Shown: in pieces, positions 33,541 through 40,776 of the stretch
Position numbering within the stretch: position 1 is the stretch's first letter
Layout: each line of letters starts with the position of its first letter
DNA from: Paenibacillus sp. H1-7
Lineage (GTDB): Bacteria; Bacillota; Bacilli; Paenibacillales; NBRC-103111
Assembly (NCBI RefSeq): GCF_022354825.1
Contig: NZ_CP031168.1
Coordinates: forward strand, 2,295,501 to 2,359,500
Reading direction: 5' to 3'
Length of the DNA stretch: 64,000 nucleotides
Notes under the pieces: generated by a model
The model's database searches: none
Seen by the model: the letters and a program-made list of their open reading frames with translations, nothing else
Told to the model about the DNA's origin: nothing
Translations under genes and position numbers: made by a program

Positions 33541-33566
33541 ATTGACTGGACTTAAGTCCAGTCAAT
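33541..33566. promoter_or_regulatory. Perfect 26-bp palindrome
   Basis: ATTGACTGGACTT and its exact complement with no loop. Such a symmetric site suits a dimeric repressor. It lies 85 nt upstream of the LiaF-like gene and just before repeat copy 15. Confidence 0.55.
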
Positions 33567-33591
33567 GGCAGGATGACTTGAGTTGACCGAG

Positions 33592-33649
33592 ACAGGGAGT
33601 AGTTTGCCGGTGCAGCTGCTCCCTGTTTGTCATTGAGTAACGGGCAGAT
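33592..33649 (+). repeat. Cassette repeat, copy 15 (hairpin and right box)
   Basis: Hairpin ACAGGGAGTAG (33591-33601) / GCTGCTCCCTGT (33616-33627), right box ATTGAGTAACGGGCAGATTT at 33631-33650. The left box is not recognisable; the palindrome at 33541 is in its place. Confidence 0.75.
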
Positions 33650-33673
33650 TTCTTTAAAGAAACCAACGCATGT

Positions 33674-33683
33674 GTGGTAATAT
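33674..33683 (+). promoter_or_regulatory. Extended -10 promoter after right box
   Basis: TGGTAATATT region, with TAATAT at 33678-33683, 30 nt after the right box and 31 nt before the next start codon. Confidence 0.45.
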
Positions 33684-33713
33684 TTAGTTATCTTTTAAGG
33701 GGAGGTTATTTCA

Positions 33714-34064
33714 ATGAAGTTGCAAGATTTACTTAATGAAAAGCCAACAAAACAGTGGAGAGAACGTATGTTGGAATATGGGGATGATCTATTCACACCT
33801 GAACGGCTGGCTTTATGTGATAAGGTTATCGATAAATATATAAATGAATTAATTCTAATACAAGGAGATCTCGACCAAGAAAAGATCATGAAATTCGTTG
33901 AAGAATTAGTCATATCTTTTAACGATTTAAATGAAGAAAATGAATACTTCATAGAGACAATGGAAAGAGAAGAATTGGCTGAATTCATTGATAAGGCGGC
34001 AAAGTTAGCAGGATTAGAAGTTAAAGCAGGTCAAGACATAACTGAAGAATGGCGAGAATGGTAA
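33714..34064 (+). CDS. Small acidic protein resembling DUF5713
   Basis: 116 residues, predicted helical and acidic. The C-terminal block YFIETMEREELAEFIDKAAKLAGL ... DITEEWREW resembles the DUF5713 pattern, recalled from memory. AAGGGGAGG precedes the ATG. It is probably a cytosolic immunity-like or regulatory protein, by size and by analogy with other small genes between repeats; no function is established. It is bounded by repeat copies 15 and 16, with a terminator and a gene fragment between it and the latter. Confidence 0.65.
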   Translation: MKLQDLLNEKPTKQWRERMLEYGDDLFTPERLALCDKVIDKYINELILIQGDLDQEKIMKFVEELVISFNDLNEENEYFIETMEREELAEFIDKAAKLAGLEVKAGQDITEEWREW

Positions 34065-34265
34065 CTTTAGTTTTTAACACTAATGAGGCGCTATAGCTTA
34101 AAGCTTTGGACCTACTTAACACGAAACAATTTATGATGTATTTCGGACTCTTCTAGGGTTGGTGAAGGATAATCGTGGTGATGAGGACCAGCAAAAGACA
34201 TATATGAGTACGCACGCTGATTTACTTTCATTACCATAATAAACTGAGCAATTTATGAATTTAAC

Positions 34266-34301
34266 ACTCCCCTTTATGGACGTTGTATTAGGGGAGTTTT
34301 T
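34266..34301 (+). terminator. Rho-independent terminator
   Basis: ACTCCCCT (34266-34273) pairs with AGGGGAGT (34290-34297), followed by TTTTT. Confidence 0.75.
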
Positions 34302-34508
34302 GAGATAGCTAAAGGTATTGCAGTAGGGGACACTTTCTTGAAAGTTAAAAATCGGCTATCTAATGGCTGTCAAGTTAATGAGGATCGGAAACTTAAAGAT
34401 GGAGACTTCATCTTTCAGAATGTGAATATTTCATGGAAGAACTTTAGATTTTTTTTCTTTGAACGATCAAATAATGCAAAACTAACGGGGTTTCAGCTCA
34501 CATTTTAA
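34302..34508 (+). pseudogene. 5'-truncated gene fragment, unknown family
   Basis: An open frame without start or ribosome site reads EIAKGIAVGDTFLKVKNRLS ... GDFIFQNVNISWKNFRFFFF and ends in KLTGFQLTF. It has the look of the C-terminal part of a small beta-rich Bacillus-type protein. It ends 20 nt before repeat copy 16, as expected for the last part of a cassette gene. Confidence 0.45.
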
Positions 34509-34527
34509 AGAAAAGGTTAACATTGTT

Positions 34528-34556
34528 GATTAAGCTAACGGGTACGTTAGCTCAGA
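34528..34556 (+). repeat. Cassette repeat, copy 16 (left box; near-perfect core)
   Basis: Arm ATTAAGCTAAC (34529-34539), spacer GGGTAC (34540-34545), arm GTTAGCTCAGA (34546-34556); 8 of 11 arm positions pair, with the inner seven perfect. A hairpin with TTTTT follows at about 34568-34598. No right box. Confidence 0.85.
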
Positions 34557-34671
34557 AAACATTACGGGGGCCGCAGCGGACTATATGGCGGTCTTTTTCC
34601 ATGCAAACTGGAGTTAACGTAACACTTACCCAATAAGTTTCGTCTACATATTAAAATGGAGGGAGGACAGG

Positions 34672-35041
34672 ATGAATCAACTACTAGTGAAAACGGTAGG
34701 TTATTTGGGGTTGCTGTTGTGCGTAATGTTTTTGTTATACAAAGTGACCTTGTTTTGGAACCCAATAGGCATACAAAAGCAAACCGTCTCGTTCCTGAGA
34801 GCAGTTCAGGAGCAAAACTACGACAAGGCTGCGAAACTATTTGGCTGGGAAGGGCAGAAAACCGCGGGCAGTCAGGCAAGCGAATGGAAGCGGCTGGCTG
34901 AAGAAGGTGGGGTTCGTCTACTATCCTTCAGTGACGTTCGCGCCGAATATGATGATGGTTGGCATGGGCCATGCGGACCTGGTCTTCGAGGTGAATAAAA
35001 ACCCTATGCAGGTGAAGTCACTTTGTAATCTTGGGGTGTGA
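34672..35041 (+). pseudogene. Membrane-anchored small protein, frameshifted
   Basis: GGAGGGAGGACAGG precedes ATG 34672. The first frame reads MNQLLVKTVGYLGLLLCVMF (a membrane anchor), then SFLRAVQEQNYDKAAKLFGWEGQKTAG and VRLLSFSDVRAEYDDG, and stops at 34998. The next frame gives GHADLVFEVNKNPMQVKSLCNLGV and stops at 35041, directly touching the left box of copy 17. The two parts probably formed one protein of about 120 residues, broken near 34965. I do not recognise the family. The native stop next to the box matches the other cassette genes. Confidence 0.65.
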
Positions 35042-35101
35042 GCTAACGGGTATGATATTTCAATCTAACAGGGGCATACACCGCGGTGCCACTACCTGTT
35101 T
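35038..35101 (+). repeat. Cassette repeat, copy 17 (left box and hairpin)
   Basis: GTGAGCTAACGGGTATGATA from 35038; the TGA is the stop of the preceding broken gene. An imperfect hairpin AACAGG ... CCTGTT follows to 35101. No right box. Confidence 0.7.
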
Positions 35102-35138
35102 CTTCTATTGGTAGTCATGATGAGAGGAGTGAAAGTGA

Positions 35139-35702
35139 ATGAGCTTGTATCACTACATTGCATCAAATCACCCTCTGCCTATAGGCGAGAGGGGAGGAAG
35201 AAAATCACCACTAGATAAAGCGGGCTAGTACCCCCTAAAGCATTTCATTTCCTATCAAATGATAATTCTTATGTTCTTTTCCCGGGTGATTTCTCATCCT
35301 CAATTAGTGAAGATGAAATTGAAGTTTATGAAACAATGGAAGATGCAGCAGGAATTATTATTTATGAATTGGTTCAAGGCGATGAGATGATACGAAAACA
35401 CTTTAAGCTGCCGTATGTCTATGGAATAGTGCCCAATTTGGGGTAAGTTTTACTTTAACCAAGAAATGAAAAAATTTTTCCCAGAAGAATATTGGGCTTG
35501 TGTAAAATGTGTCTCTGTTCTCTTCGATTTGATGCGGGACATTAATGATGATCAGAGTGTCTTTGAATTATACTCATGCTGGATCGGAGAGGAAACACAG
35601 GAAAGTAACTCTGACCTTGCAACGTGTATTAGACTCTCAACATTTAAGTTAGGTGATCATTTTGAATTGAAGGAACGGCAATATATTTCAATTGTAAAAT
35701 GA
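35139..35702 (+). pseudogene. Conserved Bacillus-type hypothetical protein, two frameshifts
   Basis: GAGGAG precedes ATG 35139. Frame 1 reads MSLYHYIASNHPLPIGERGG and stops; a second frame continues LVPPKAFHFLSNDNSYVLFP ... YETMEDAAGIIIYELVQGDEMIRKHFKLPYVYGIVPN; the first frame resumes with GKFYFNQEMKKFFPEEYW ... FELYSCWIGEE to KERQYISIVK. The whole would be about 187 residues. The MxLYxYIAS start and FELYSCW segment are familiar from a Bacillaceae family of unknown function. Two compensating shifts (near 35215 and 35442) inactivate it. Confidence 0.7.
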
Positions 35703-35756
35703 AGATGGAGCAGGAACTAACTAGCTTAACGGATCGATTGCAGAAAAAATAAAATT

Positions 35757-35848
35757 TCTCATCTAACGAGTACGTTGTCTTAAAAACAACTAAGACACGG
35801 CTGCCGACGTGAATCGGCAGCCGCGTCACGCTAAAGGGCAGGATAGTG
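35757..35848 (+). repeat. Cassette repeat, copy 18 (complete)
   Basis: Left box CTCATCTAACGAGTACGTTG from 35758, hairpin GACACGGCTGCCGA (35794-35807) / TCGGCAGCCGCGTC (35814-35827), right box ACGCTAAAGGGCAGGATAGT at 35828-35847. The hairpin is nearly the same as that of copy 3. Confidence 0.88.
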
Positions 35849-35886
35849 TAAAGGTTATTAAGCAAAATGTTGCACTAGGCACATGC

Positions 35887-35933
35887 AAAAGAGATAAGAC
35901 AACTATCATTTCAATAGTTGTCTTATCTCTTTT
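35887..35933. terminator. Strong bidirectional terminator
   Basis: A perfect 20-bp stem: 35887-35906 pairs with 35914-35933 around a 7-nt loop, with an A-run on one side and a T-run on the other. It lies 3 nt from the stop of the convergent SDR gene. Confidence 0.9.
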
Positions 35934-35936
35934 ATA

Positions 35937-36623
35937 TTAATTTTCACCAAGAATTTTAGTTAGATCAAGCCCTTGAGGGAATATTTCTTCAAAGTGGTCC
36001 TTTTTCTCATATAAATTATACCAAGCTTCAGCAATAACATCTGGGTCCCCTTCTGTACCAGGTTGTATCATGGCTCCGATTGAAAGATGTCCGACAAACA
36101 CACCTTTTTCTTTCAACTCATTGTGCAGGTTTGCGGCATAATTACGAATACCAGCCCCAACGATTCCGGCATTCCCGGCATAAGGTAAAGGGAACATAGT
36201 AGATACGCCTGTTGTAAATAAAATTGCACCAGAACCGTTATTTATCATATCCGGTAGAACCTCATTAACGGAAAGAACGCCAGCCAGCAAATAGCTTTTC
36301 ATTATATCTAATATACTTTGAGGCGTAGTTTCTAGCACGTTTGTGAACTTATCCTCCCTGGCATAGGGGCTAAATTCTAGTACATCAATCGAACCAAACT
36401 CGTTTTTAGCTGCTTGAATGGCTTGTTTTAAAGCAGCTAAGTCCGTGACATCCGCTACAAAAGATTGCGTTTCAATATTTAATTCTCTAAGTTCACGTTC
36501 GATAATAGCTAATTTCTCAGGGTTACGCGCAATCGCCGCTACCCTAAATCCATTCTTTCCGAATTTTTTGGCTAGAGACAACCCCAATCCAGGACCTACA
36601 CCAACTATGGCAATAGTTTTCAT
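35937..36623 (-). CDS. SDR-family oxidoreductase lacking the usual catalytic lysine
   Basis: 228 residues. Rossmann start IAIVGVGPGLGLSLAKKFGKNGF and RNPEKLAIIERELREL are typical of short-chain dehydrogenases. The active-site region reads ILFTTGVSTMFPLPYAGNAGIVGAGIRNYAANLHNEL: the Tyr is present but the Lys four residues later is replaced by Ala, so classical SDR chemistry is doubtful and it may be a binding protein or use another residue. Divergent from a TetR regulator (155-nt gap), which probably represses it. A+T-rich. Confidence 0.85.
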   Translation of the reverse strand: MKTIAIVGVGPGLGLSLAKKFGKNGFRVAAIARNPEKLAIIERELRELNIETQSFVADVTDLAALKQAIQAAKNEFGSIDVLEFSPYAREDKFTNVLETTPQSILDIMKSYLLAGVLSVNEVLPDMINNGSGAILFTTGVSTMFPLPYAGNAGIVGAGIRNYAANLHNELKEKGVFVGHLSIGAMIQPGTEGDPDVIAEAWYNLYEKKDHFEEIFPQGLDLTKILGEN

Positions 36624-36778
36624 ATTTCGTTAACTCCTTATCTATGATAGATTAAAAGAAACATACGTTGCTTTAATGGAAACTATACGGCAAATGATGC
36701 AATGCAACAATCAACAACCTACGTGTGAATGTTGCTATAGCGACAAGATTGACAAATTGTCGGGCGAGGGTGAGATAA

Positions 36779-37357
36779 ATGGCATCAAAAGTAAGGAATC
36801 TACGTATTACACAAACGAAACAGTCATTGATTAATGCTTTTTTCAATTTGGCTTCTAAAAAGGATTTTGAAAAAATTACAATAGCGGATATAACAAAGGG
36901 AGCGAAGGTTAATCGTGCTACATTCTATGCACACTTTAATGATAAATACGATTTAATCGATTTTATTATGGGGGATTTCGCCTCAGCATCTATCGAAAAC
37001 CATACTTCAGGTGTTGTGAAATTCGATCAGGATAGCATAAATCAACTCATTTTAGCGGTATGTGATTTTTATCAACAACCGAACATTGAATGTCGCAGCA
37101 GCTATGGTGGCTTGGTCTTACCTCAAATGCAAGAAAAAATACTAAATGAATTGAGGGTTTTTTTGTCAAAAAGCTTGGAACATATTTATACAGATAACGA
37201 AAAGAATATGTTCGTGCCGATTTTTGCGCAAATCATCCATGAAGGTGCATTGCAATTGGCCCTTGGTAACCACACCATGAAGAAGGAAGAAGTATCTAAG
37301 AAGATTGCATTATTTGTAATTATTGGATCTCAGTCTTTGGAAGGGGCGCTACGCTAA
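36779..37357 (+). CDS. TetR/AcrR-family regulator
   Basis: 192 residues. N-terminal HTH: KQSLINAFFNLASKKDFEKITIADITKGAKVNRATFYAHFNDKYDLI, followed by an all-helical ligand domain. It is divergent from the SDR gene and presumably controls it. The stop codon TAA lies within the left box of repeat copy 19 (CTACGCTAACGGGTACG), so the box is the 3' end of this gene. Confidence 0.9.
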   Translation: MASKVRNLRITQTKQSLINAFFNLASKKDFEKITIADITKGAKVNRATFYAHFNDKYDLIDFIMGDFASASIENHTSGVVKFDQDSINQLILAVCDFYQQPNIECRSSYGGLVLPQMQEKILNELRVFLSKSLEHIYTDNEKNMFVPIFAQIIHEGALQLALGNHTMKKEEVSKKIALFVIIGSQSLEGALR

Positions 37358-37370
37358 CGGGTACGATAGC
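37349..37370 (+). repeat. Cassette repeat, copy 19 (left box only)
   Basis: CTACGCTAACGGGTACGATA then GC. It contains the TetR stop codon and is fused directly to a truncated sigma-factor gene, with no hairpin or right box. Confidence 0.85.
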
Positions 37371-37382
37371 TTGCCTGCTAGT

Positions 37383-37526
37383 GTCCGCGGCAATTTTCTC
37401 GTGAAATTGGGTCGCCTCGACGAAGCCTATTCGGAATTCAAACGCGCAGCGGCGCTTGTGGGCAACGCCAGGGAGCAAGAGTTTCTATTGAAACGTGCCG
37501 TGGTGCACCGAAGGAAGAGATTTTAG
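37383..37526 (+). pseudogene. C-terminal fragment of an ECF42-type sigma factor
   Basis: The frame VRGNFLVKLGRLDEAYSEFK followed by RAAALVGNAREQEFLLKRA matches the TPR-like C-terminal domain of ECF42/SigJ-like sigma factors (VRaxLLxKLGRxxEAxxEFexAaxLxxNxxE). The sigma-2 and sigma-4 domains are missing because the frame is cut off at repeat copy 19. The following YCII/DGPF gene is the usual partner of ECF42 factors, which supports the identification. Confidence 0.75.
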
Positions 37527-37646
37527 ATCTTATCTCCATCATATCAAAAAAATTTTAAAGGGATGTCGATTTAGTCGCAAACCGTTCGTCGCTTGTATAG
37601 AGGCAAAACTAAATGCTTCAAAATTACATTAAAGGAGTAATTAAAT

Positions 37647-38021
37647 ATGAAATTTCTTTGTTTGGGTTACTTGGATTCAGCGAAAATGGATTCTCGCCCC
37701 AAGGATGAGATTGATGCTATAATGTACGAATGTCCACCTCATCTGGAGAATTTCTACAAGAGCGGCCAAGTGATCATCGATGCTGGTCTCTCCTCCGAAA
37801 CGAAATGCTTGCGGCGGGCGAACGGAAAGGTGAAGGTAACGGACGGCCCTTTTATCGAAACTAAGGAAATGATTGGCAGTGCTTTTCTGATAGAAGCACG
37901 GGACATGGAGGAAGCGATCCGGATAGCTTCCTTGCATCCGACCGTTCAGGTAGGCGCGGGGGAGCAGTTTGGCTGGGGGATTGAGATTCGTCCAATCAAC
38001 TACTTTGAATCAAGAGACTAA
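37647..38021 (+). CDS. YCII/DGPF-domain protein
   Basis: 124 residues. The DGPF signature is present (KVKVTDGPFIETKEMIGSAFLIEARDMEEAIRIASLHPTV), following FLCLGYLDSAKMD. DGPF proteins are usually encoded next to ECF42 sigma factors, here represented only by a fragment upstream. Their function is not established; the fold is that of a small dimeric ferredoxin-like protein. AAAGGAG lies before ATG 37647. Intact but probably orphaned. Confidence 0.88.
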   Translation: MKFLCLGYLDSAKMDSRPKDEIDAIMYECPPHLENFYKSGQVIIDAGLSSETKCLRRANGKVKVTDGPFIETKEMIGSAFLIEARDMEEAIRIASLHPTVQVGAGEQFGWGIEIRPINYFESRD

Positions 38022-38050
38022 CCTAATGGTTATTTCGATACTTCAATGGA

Positions 38051-38150
38051 AGGTCCATCCCACGAAGGCTGGACCTAAAACTTGCTGTCATAAATGAGTT
38101 CGGTAACTCATGTTTTGTACAAAGAAAGGGCCATCCCAACCAGGATGGCC
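38051..38150. repeat. Pair of related hairpins
   Basis: AGGTCCA (38051-38057) / TGGACCT (38070-38076) and GGCCATCC (38129-38136) / GGATGGCC (38143-38150). Both have a CATCCCA-type loop edge and are followed by TAAAACTT. They lie between the YCII gene and the convergent kinase gene and may terminate both. Confidence 0.55.
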
Positions 38151-38217
38151 TTAAAACTTTCCGGTTATTTCTCATGAACAAACACGACTACTTTGATACG
38201 GAGAACTATACAGGGAA

Positions 38218-39375
38218 TCATTTACACGTTGACAACTGGAAATTGCCTGAAGGCAAATAAACAGTAAATGTCGTACCTTCATCAGGCTCACTCATGACGC
38301 GGATGAACCCGCCGTGGGCTCTGACAAAATGATGAGCGATCGATAATCCGAGGCCCGTTCCGCCAGTATGCCGCGAACGGGCCTTTTCCACGCGATAAAA
38401 ACGATCGAATAGGTGAGCCAGCTCTTCGTCTGGAATACCGATACCGGTGTCTATCACTGAGACACATGAATAGACTGCATTTCGATCCAGGACCTTGTCT
38501 TCAATTACAACTGAAATCATTCCGCCTTCCGGCGTGTAGCGGATTGCATTAGTCAACAAATTGATGAACACCTGCGTGATCCGTCTCGCGTCGGCCATCA
38601 CCGTCACCGGCCTCGTGTTCGAATAAAAGCGCATTTCCAATCCGTTCTCCTCAGCCTCCATTTTCACATCATCAACGACTTGTTCAAGTCTTGCCGACAG
38701 ATCGAGCGGTTTGCAATCCAATGCCAACCGGCCCGCCTCAACCAATGACAAGACATGAAGATCTTCCACAAGCAGGCCTAAGCGGATCACTTCGTCATGG
38801 AGTCTGAGCAGCATTTCCGGAGGGACGTATCGACCGGTCTGTTGAGCATTTTCTAATTTTAGCTGCATGATAGACAGCGGGGTTCGAAGCTCATGAGCGA
38901 CATCAGCTACCAACCGCCTACGGGCGTCCTCTGCTTCCCGGAGGCGAAGCGTCATATCATTGAAAGTTTGAGCGACTTTCCCATACTCATCTTTCGAGTT
39001 TACAGGTACTTTGACGTTCAGATCGCCTTGCGACACGCGCTCTATTGCGGATATAAGCTTTTTGAGCGGGAGGGTCAGCACCCCCGATATCCAAAAACTG
39101 AAGATCAACCCGATTGCAACAAAAAACGACAAGCGCACGCCGTTCGTGACTTGAAGCAGTTCATCCAGCCGCGTTTTGTCAAGGAAATAAGATTTAAAGA
39201 TTTCTATTTGTTCTTCGGGCGTAGCGCTCAAATAGTTGGCATCGATTTGTTCCCTTTGAAATTGATCGATCAAGCCGGCTGTGTACATTTGCGTTGTAAG
39301 GGAGAAAGTGATGCTGACAATGAACACGAGCAGTCCCATACAGGCAAATATTTTCATGCGGACCGTAATCTTCAT
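38218..39375 (-). CDS. Sensor histidine kinase (BaeS-like)
   Basis: 385 residues. Two membrane segments (about 7-29 and 81-103) flank an extracytoplasmic domain of about 50 residues. A HAMP domain follows (LPLKKLISAIERVSQGDLNVKVPV), then HisKA with DVAHELRTPLSIMQLKLENA and an HATPase domain with VFINLLTNAIRYTPEGG, DTGIGIP and GTGLGLSIAHHFVRAHGG. The gene overlaps the upstream regulator gene by 4 nt. The target locus is not in the window unless it is the DUF6223-like array across the gap. Confidence 0.93.
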   Translation of the reverse strand: MKITVRMKIFACMGLLVFIVSITFSLTTQMYTAGLIDQFQREQIDANYLSATPEEQIEIFKSYFLDKTRLDELLQVTNGVRLSFFVAIGLIFSFWISGVLTLPLKKLISAIERVSQGDLNVKVPVNSKDEYGKVAQTFNDMTLRLREAEDARRRLVADVAHELRTPLSIMQLKLENAQQTGRYVPPEMLLRLHDEVIRLGLLVEDLHVLSLVEAGRLALDCKPLDLSARLEQVVDDVKMEAEENGLEMRFYSNTRPVTVMADARRITQVFINLLTNAIRYTPEGGMISVVIEDKVLDRNAVYSCVSVIDTGIGIPDEELAHLFDRFYRVEKARSRHTGGTGLGLSIAHHFVRAHGGFIRVMSEPDEGTTFTVYLPSGNFQLSTCK

Positions 39376-40055
39376 GAGCGTTCACCGAATCGGTAACCGA
39401 AACCGTATACTGTTTGAATATATCGAGGATTGGCCGGATCGTCTCCCAGCTTGCGGCGAAGATTCCGGATATGGGAATCCATCGTCCTTTCGTATCCCAT
39501 GTACTCATCCTCCAAAGCAGCCTTTAACAATTGCAAACGGCTGAAGACGATGCCGGGACGAGCCGCCAGCGTGAACAGAATTTTGAATTCGGTCGGTGTC
39601 AATGGGATTTCCTGACCGTCTTTGAAAACCTGACATTTGGACTCTGAAATGATTAAGTTATCTCTTTCCAAGAACGTCGAACTGTCTTCGGGTCCGCGCA
39701 AGCGGCGAAGCAACGCTCGGATACGTGAAGCGAGTTCGCGCAAGCTGAACGGTTTCGTCAAATAATCATCCGCGCCAATTTCCATTTTATCCGATTCATC
39801 CGATCGGGCCGTGACCATAATAATGCCACAATGCGAGGTTTGCCTTAGCTCGTGGCATACGTCAATACCGCTTTTTTCGGGGAGCATCCAATCAAGCACG
39901 ACGAGATCAGGCCTCTCAGACCGGGCAATCATGAGCGCTTCCTTGCCAGTACAGGCGGTCAATACCCGGAACCCTTCACGCTGCAAATAGGTCTGCATCT
40001 CCTCCAGCATACCCAGTTCGTCCTCCACAAGCAACAATTTCGGTTCCATTCCCAT
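39372..40055 (-). CDS. OmpR-family response regulator
   Basis: 227 residues. Receiver: [23 protein letters not shown], Asp in [46 protein letters not shown]. Winged helix: [29 protein letters not shown] and a C-terminal [12 protein letters not shown]. Translationally coupled to the kinase. Start ATG 40055 or GTG 40058. The divergent gap to 40312 carries a kdpB gene fragment and a conserved leader of the DUF6223-like genes. Confidence 0.93.
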   Translation of the reverse strand: MGMEPKLLLVEDELGMLEEMQTYLQREGFRVLTACTGKEALMIARSERPDLVVLDWMLPEKSGIDVCHELRQTSHCGIIMVTARSDESDKMEIGADDYLTKPFSLRELASRIRALLRRLRGPEDSSTFLERDNLIISESKCQVFKDGQEIPLTPTEFKILFTLAARPGIVFSRLQLLKAALEDEYMGYERTMDSHIRNLRRKLGDDPANPRYIQTVYGFGYRFGERS

Positions 40056-40082
40056 CACATCTTTCCATTTTATTCATTTTAT

Positions 40083-40163
40083 TCCGGCGACGGTGAAGTC
40101 ATTGAAGGATTGGCATCTGTAGATGAATCGGTCATTACGGGCGAATCGGCGCCCGTTATTAAA
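40083..40163 (+). pseudogene. KdpB (potassium P-type ATPase) fragment
   Basis: 27 codons read [20 protein letters not shown] followed by ESAPVIK. This matches the actuator-domain signature of KdpB, including the TGES phosphatase motif. No other part of the 670-residue protein is present. It begins just in front of the response regulator start on the opposite strand. Confidence 0.75.
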
Positions 40164-40254
40164 GTCTGCTCCCATTGTGAGAATATATCGCTTATCGAAA
40201 ATTATACTGTGATTTAACAGGTTCTTGAAGAAACCCACACAAAAAGAGGAAGAA

Positions 40255-40285
40255 CTGCATAAGTTCTCGACATTTGTTGTGTAAA
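40255..40285 (+). promoter_or_regulatory. Conserved leader block, copy 1 (DUF6223-like array)
   Basis: CTGCATAAGTTCTCGACATT then TGTTGTGTAAA. It is repeated almost unchanged at 42256-42286, about 30-60 nt before the start codon in each case, so it is probably a promoter or operator of this gene family. Confidence 0.5.
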
Positions 40286-40311
40286 CTGGCAGTGAAAGGA
40301 GAGAAATCATC

Positions 40312-40704
40312 GTGAAAATAAAACTCATTTCATTCATAATCCTTTGTACATTTCTACTTGTGCCGACGATCGCCTTTGCTGAAGGGACTGGTGTTGGTTA
40401 TGGTAGTATCACCCCTGGGTGGCTCTTGATTTTCACGGCTGGGTTGATTGGGCTATGTGCTGCGGTTGTTGCTGGGATTGCTCTTGCCCGTCCAACCGAT
40501 CGTTTTGCCACTGGTCAATGGCCTGTTCTGTCCATCGTGTTGGGTCTGTTTTGTGTGCTTCTCTCCATGTTTCATCTAGCCGTTACGCTTGCTGGTTTTG
40601 GTGCTGGCAACCGGCGTGCTGGAGCGATCATAGCGATCGTGATTGGGCTGATCGGCTTGGTGCTCGCTGGAATGGCTTGGTTCCGCTCTCTTCGTGACAA
40701 ATAA
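40312..40704 (+). CDS. DUF6223-like small membrane protein, paralogue 1
   Basis: 130 residues from GTG with AAAGGAGA upstream. Signal-like first segment (LISFIILCTFLLVPTIAFAE), then three hydrophobic segments and a glycine-rich loop (FGAGNRRAGAIIAIVIGLIGLVLAGMAWFRS). It shares its signal segment, R-x-x-x-R-x-G loop and C-terminal helix with the next three genes, so the set arose by tandem duplication. The fold resembles what I know as DUF6223. Function unknown; short membrane proteins of this kind often influence transport or envelope stress. Confidence 0.75.
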   Translation: MKIKLISFIILCTFLLVPTIAFAEGTGVGYGSITPGWLLIFTAGLIGLCAAVVAGIALARPTDRFATGQWPVLSIVLGLFCVLLSMFHLAVTLAGFGAGNRRAGAIIAIVIGLIGLVLAGMAWFRSLRDK

Positions 40705-40776
40705 TTCGACTATTTTTCTGTTTCTCTTAAGAAAGTGCAGTTAGTTTGTAAACTGATCGTGAAAGGAAGGGTAGGC

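Noticed and set aside
37383..37526. Independent small gene after copy 19
   Set aside because: No start codon or ribosome site; the sequence is a typical internal and C-terminal piece of an ECF42 sigma factor.
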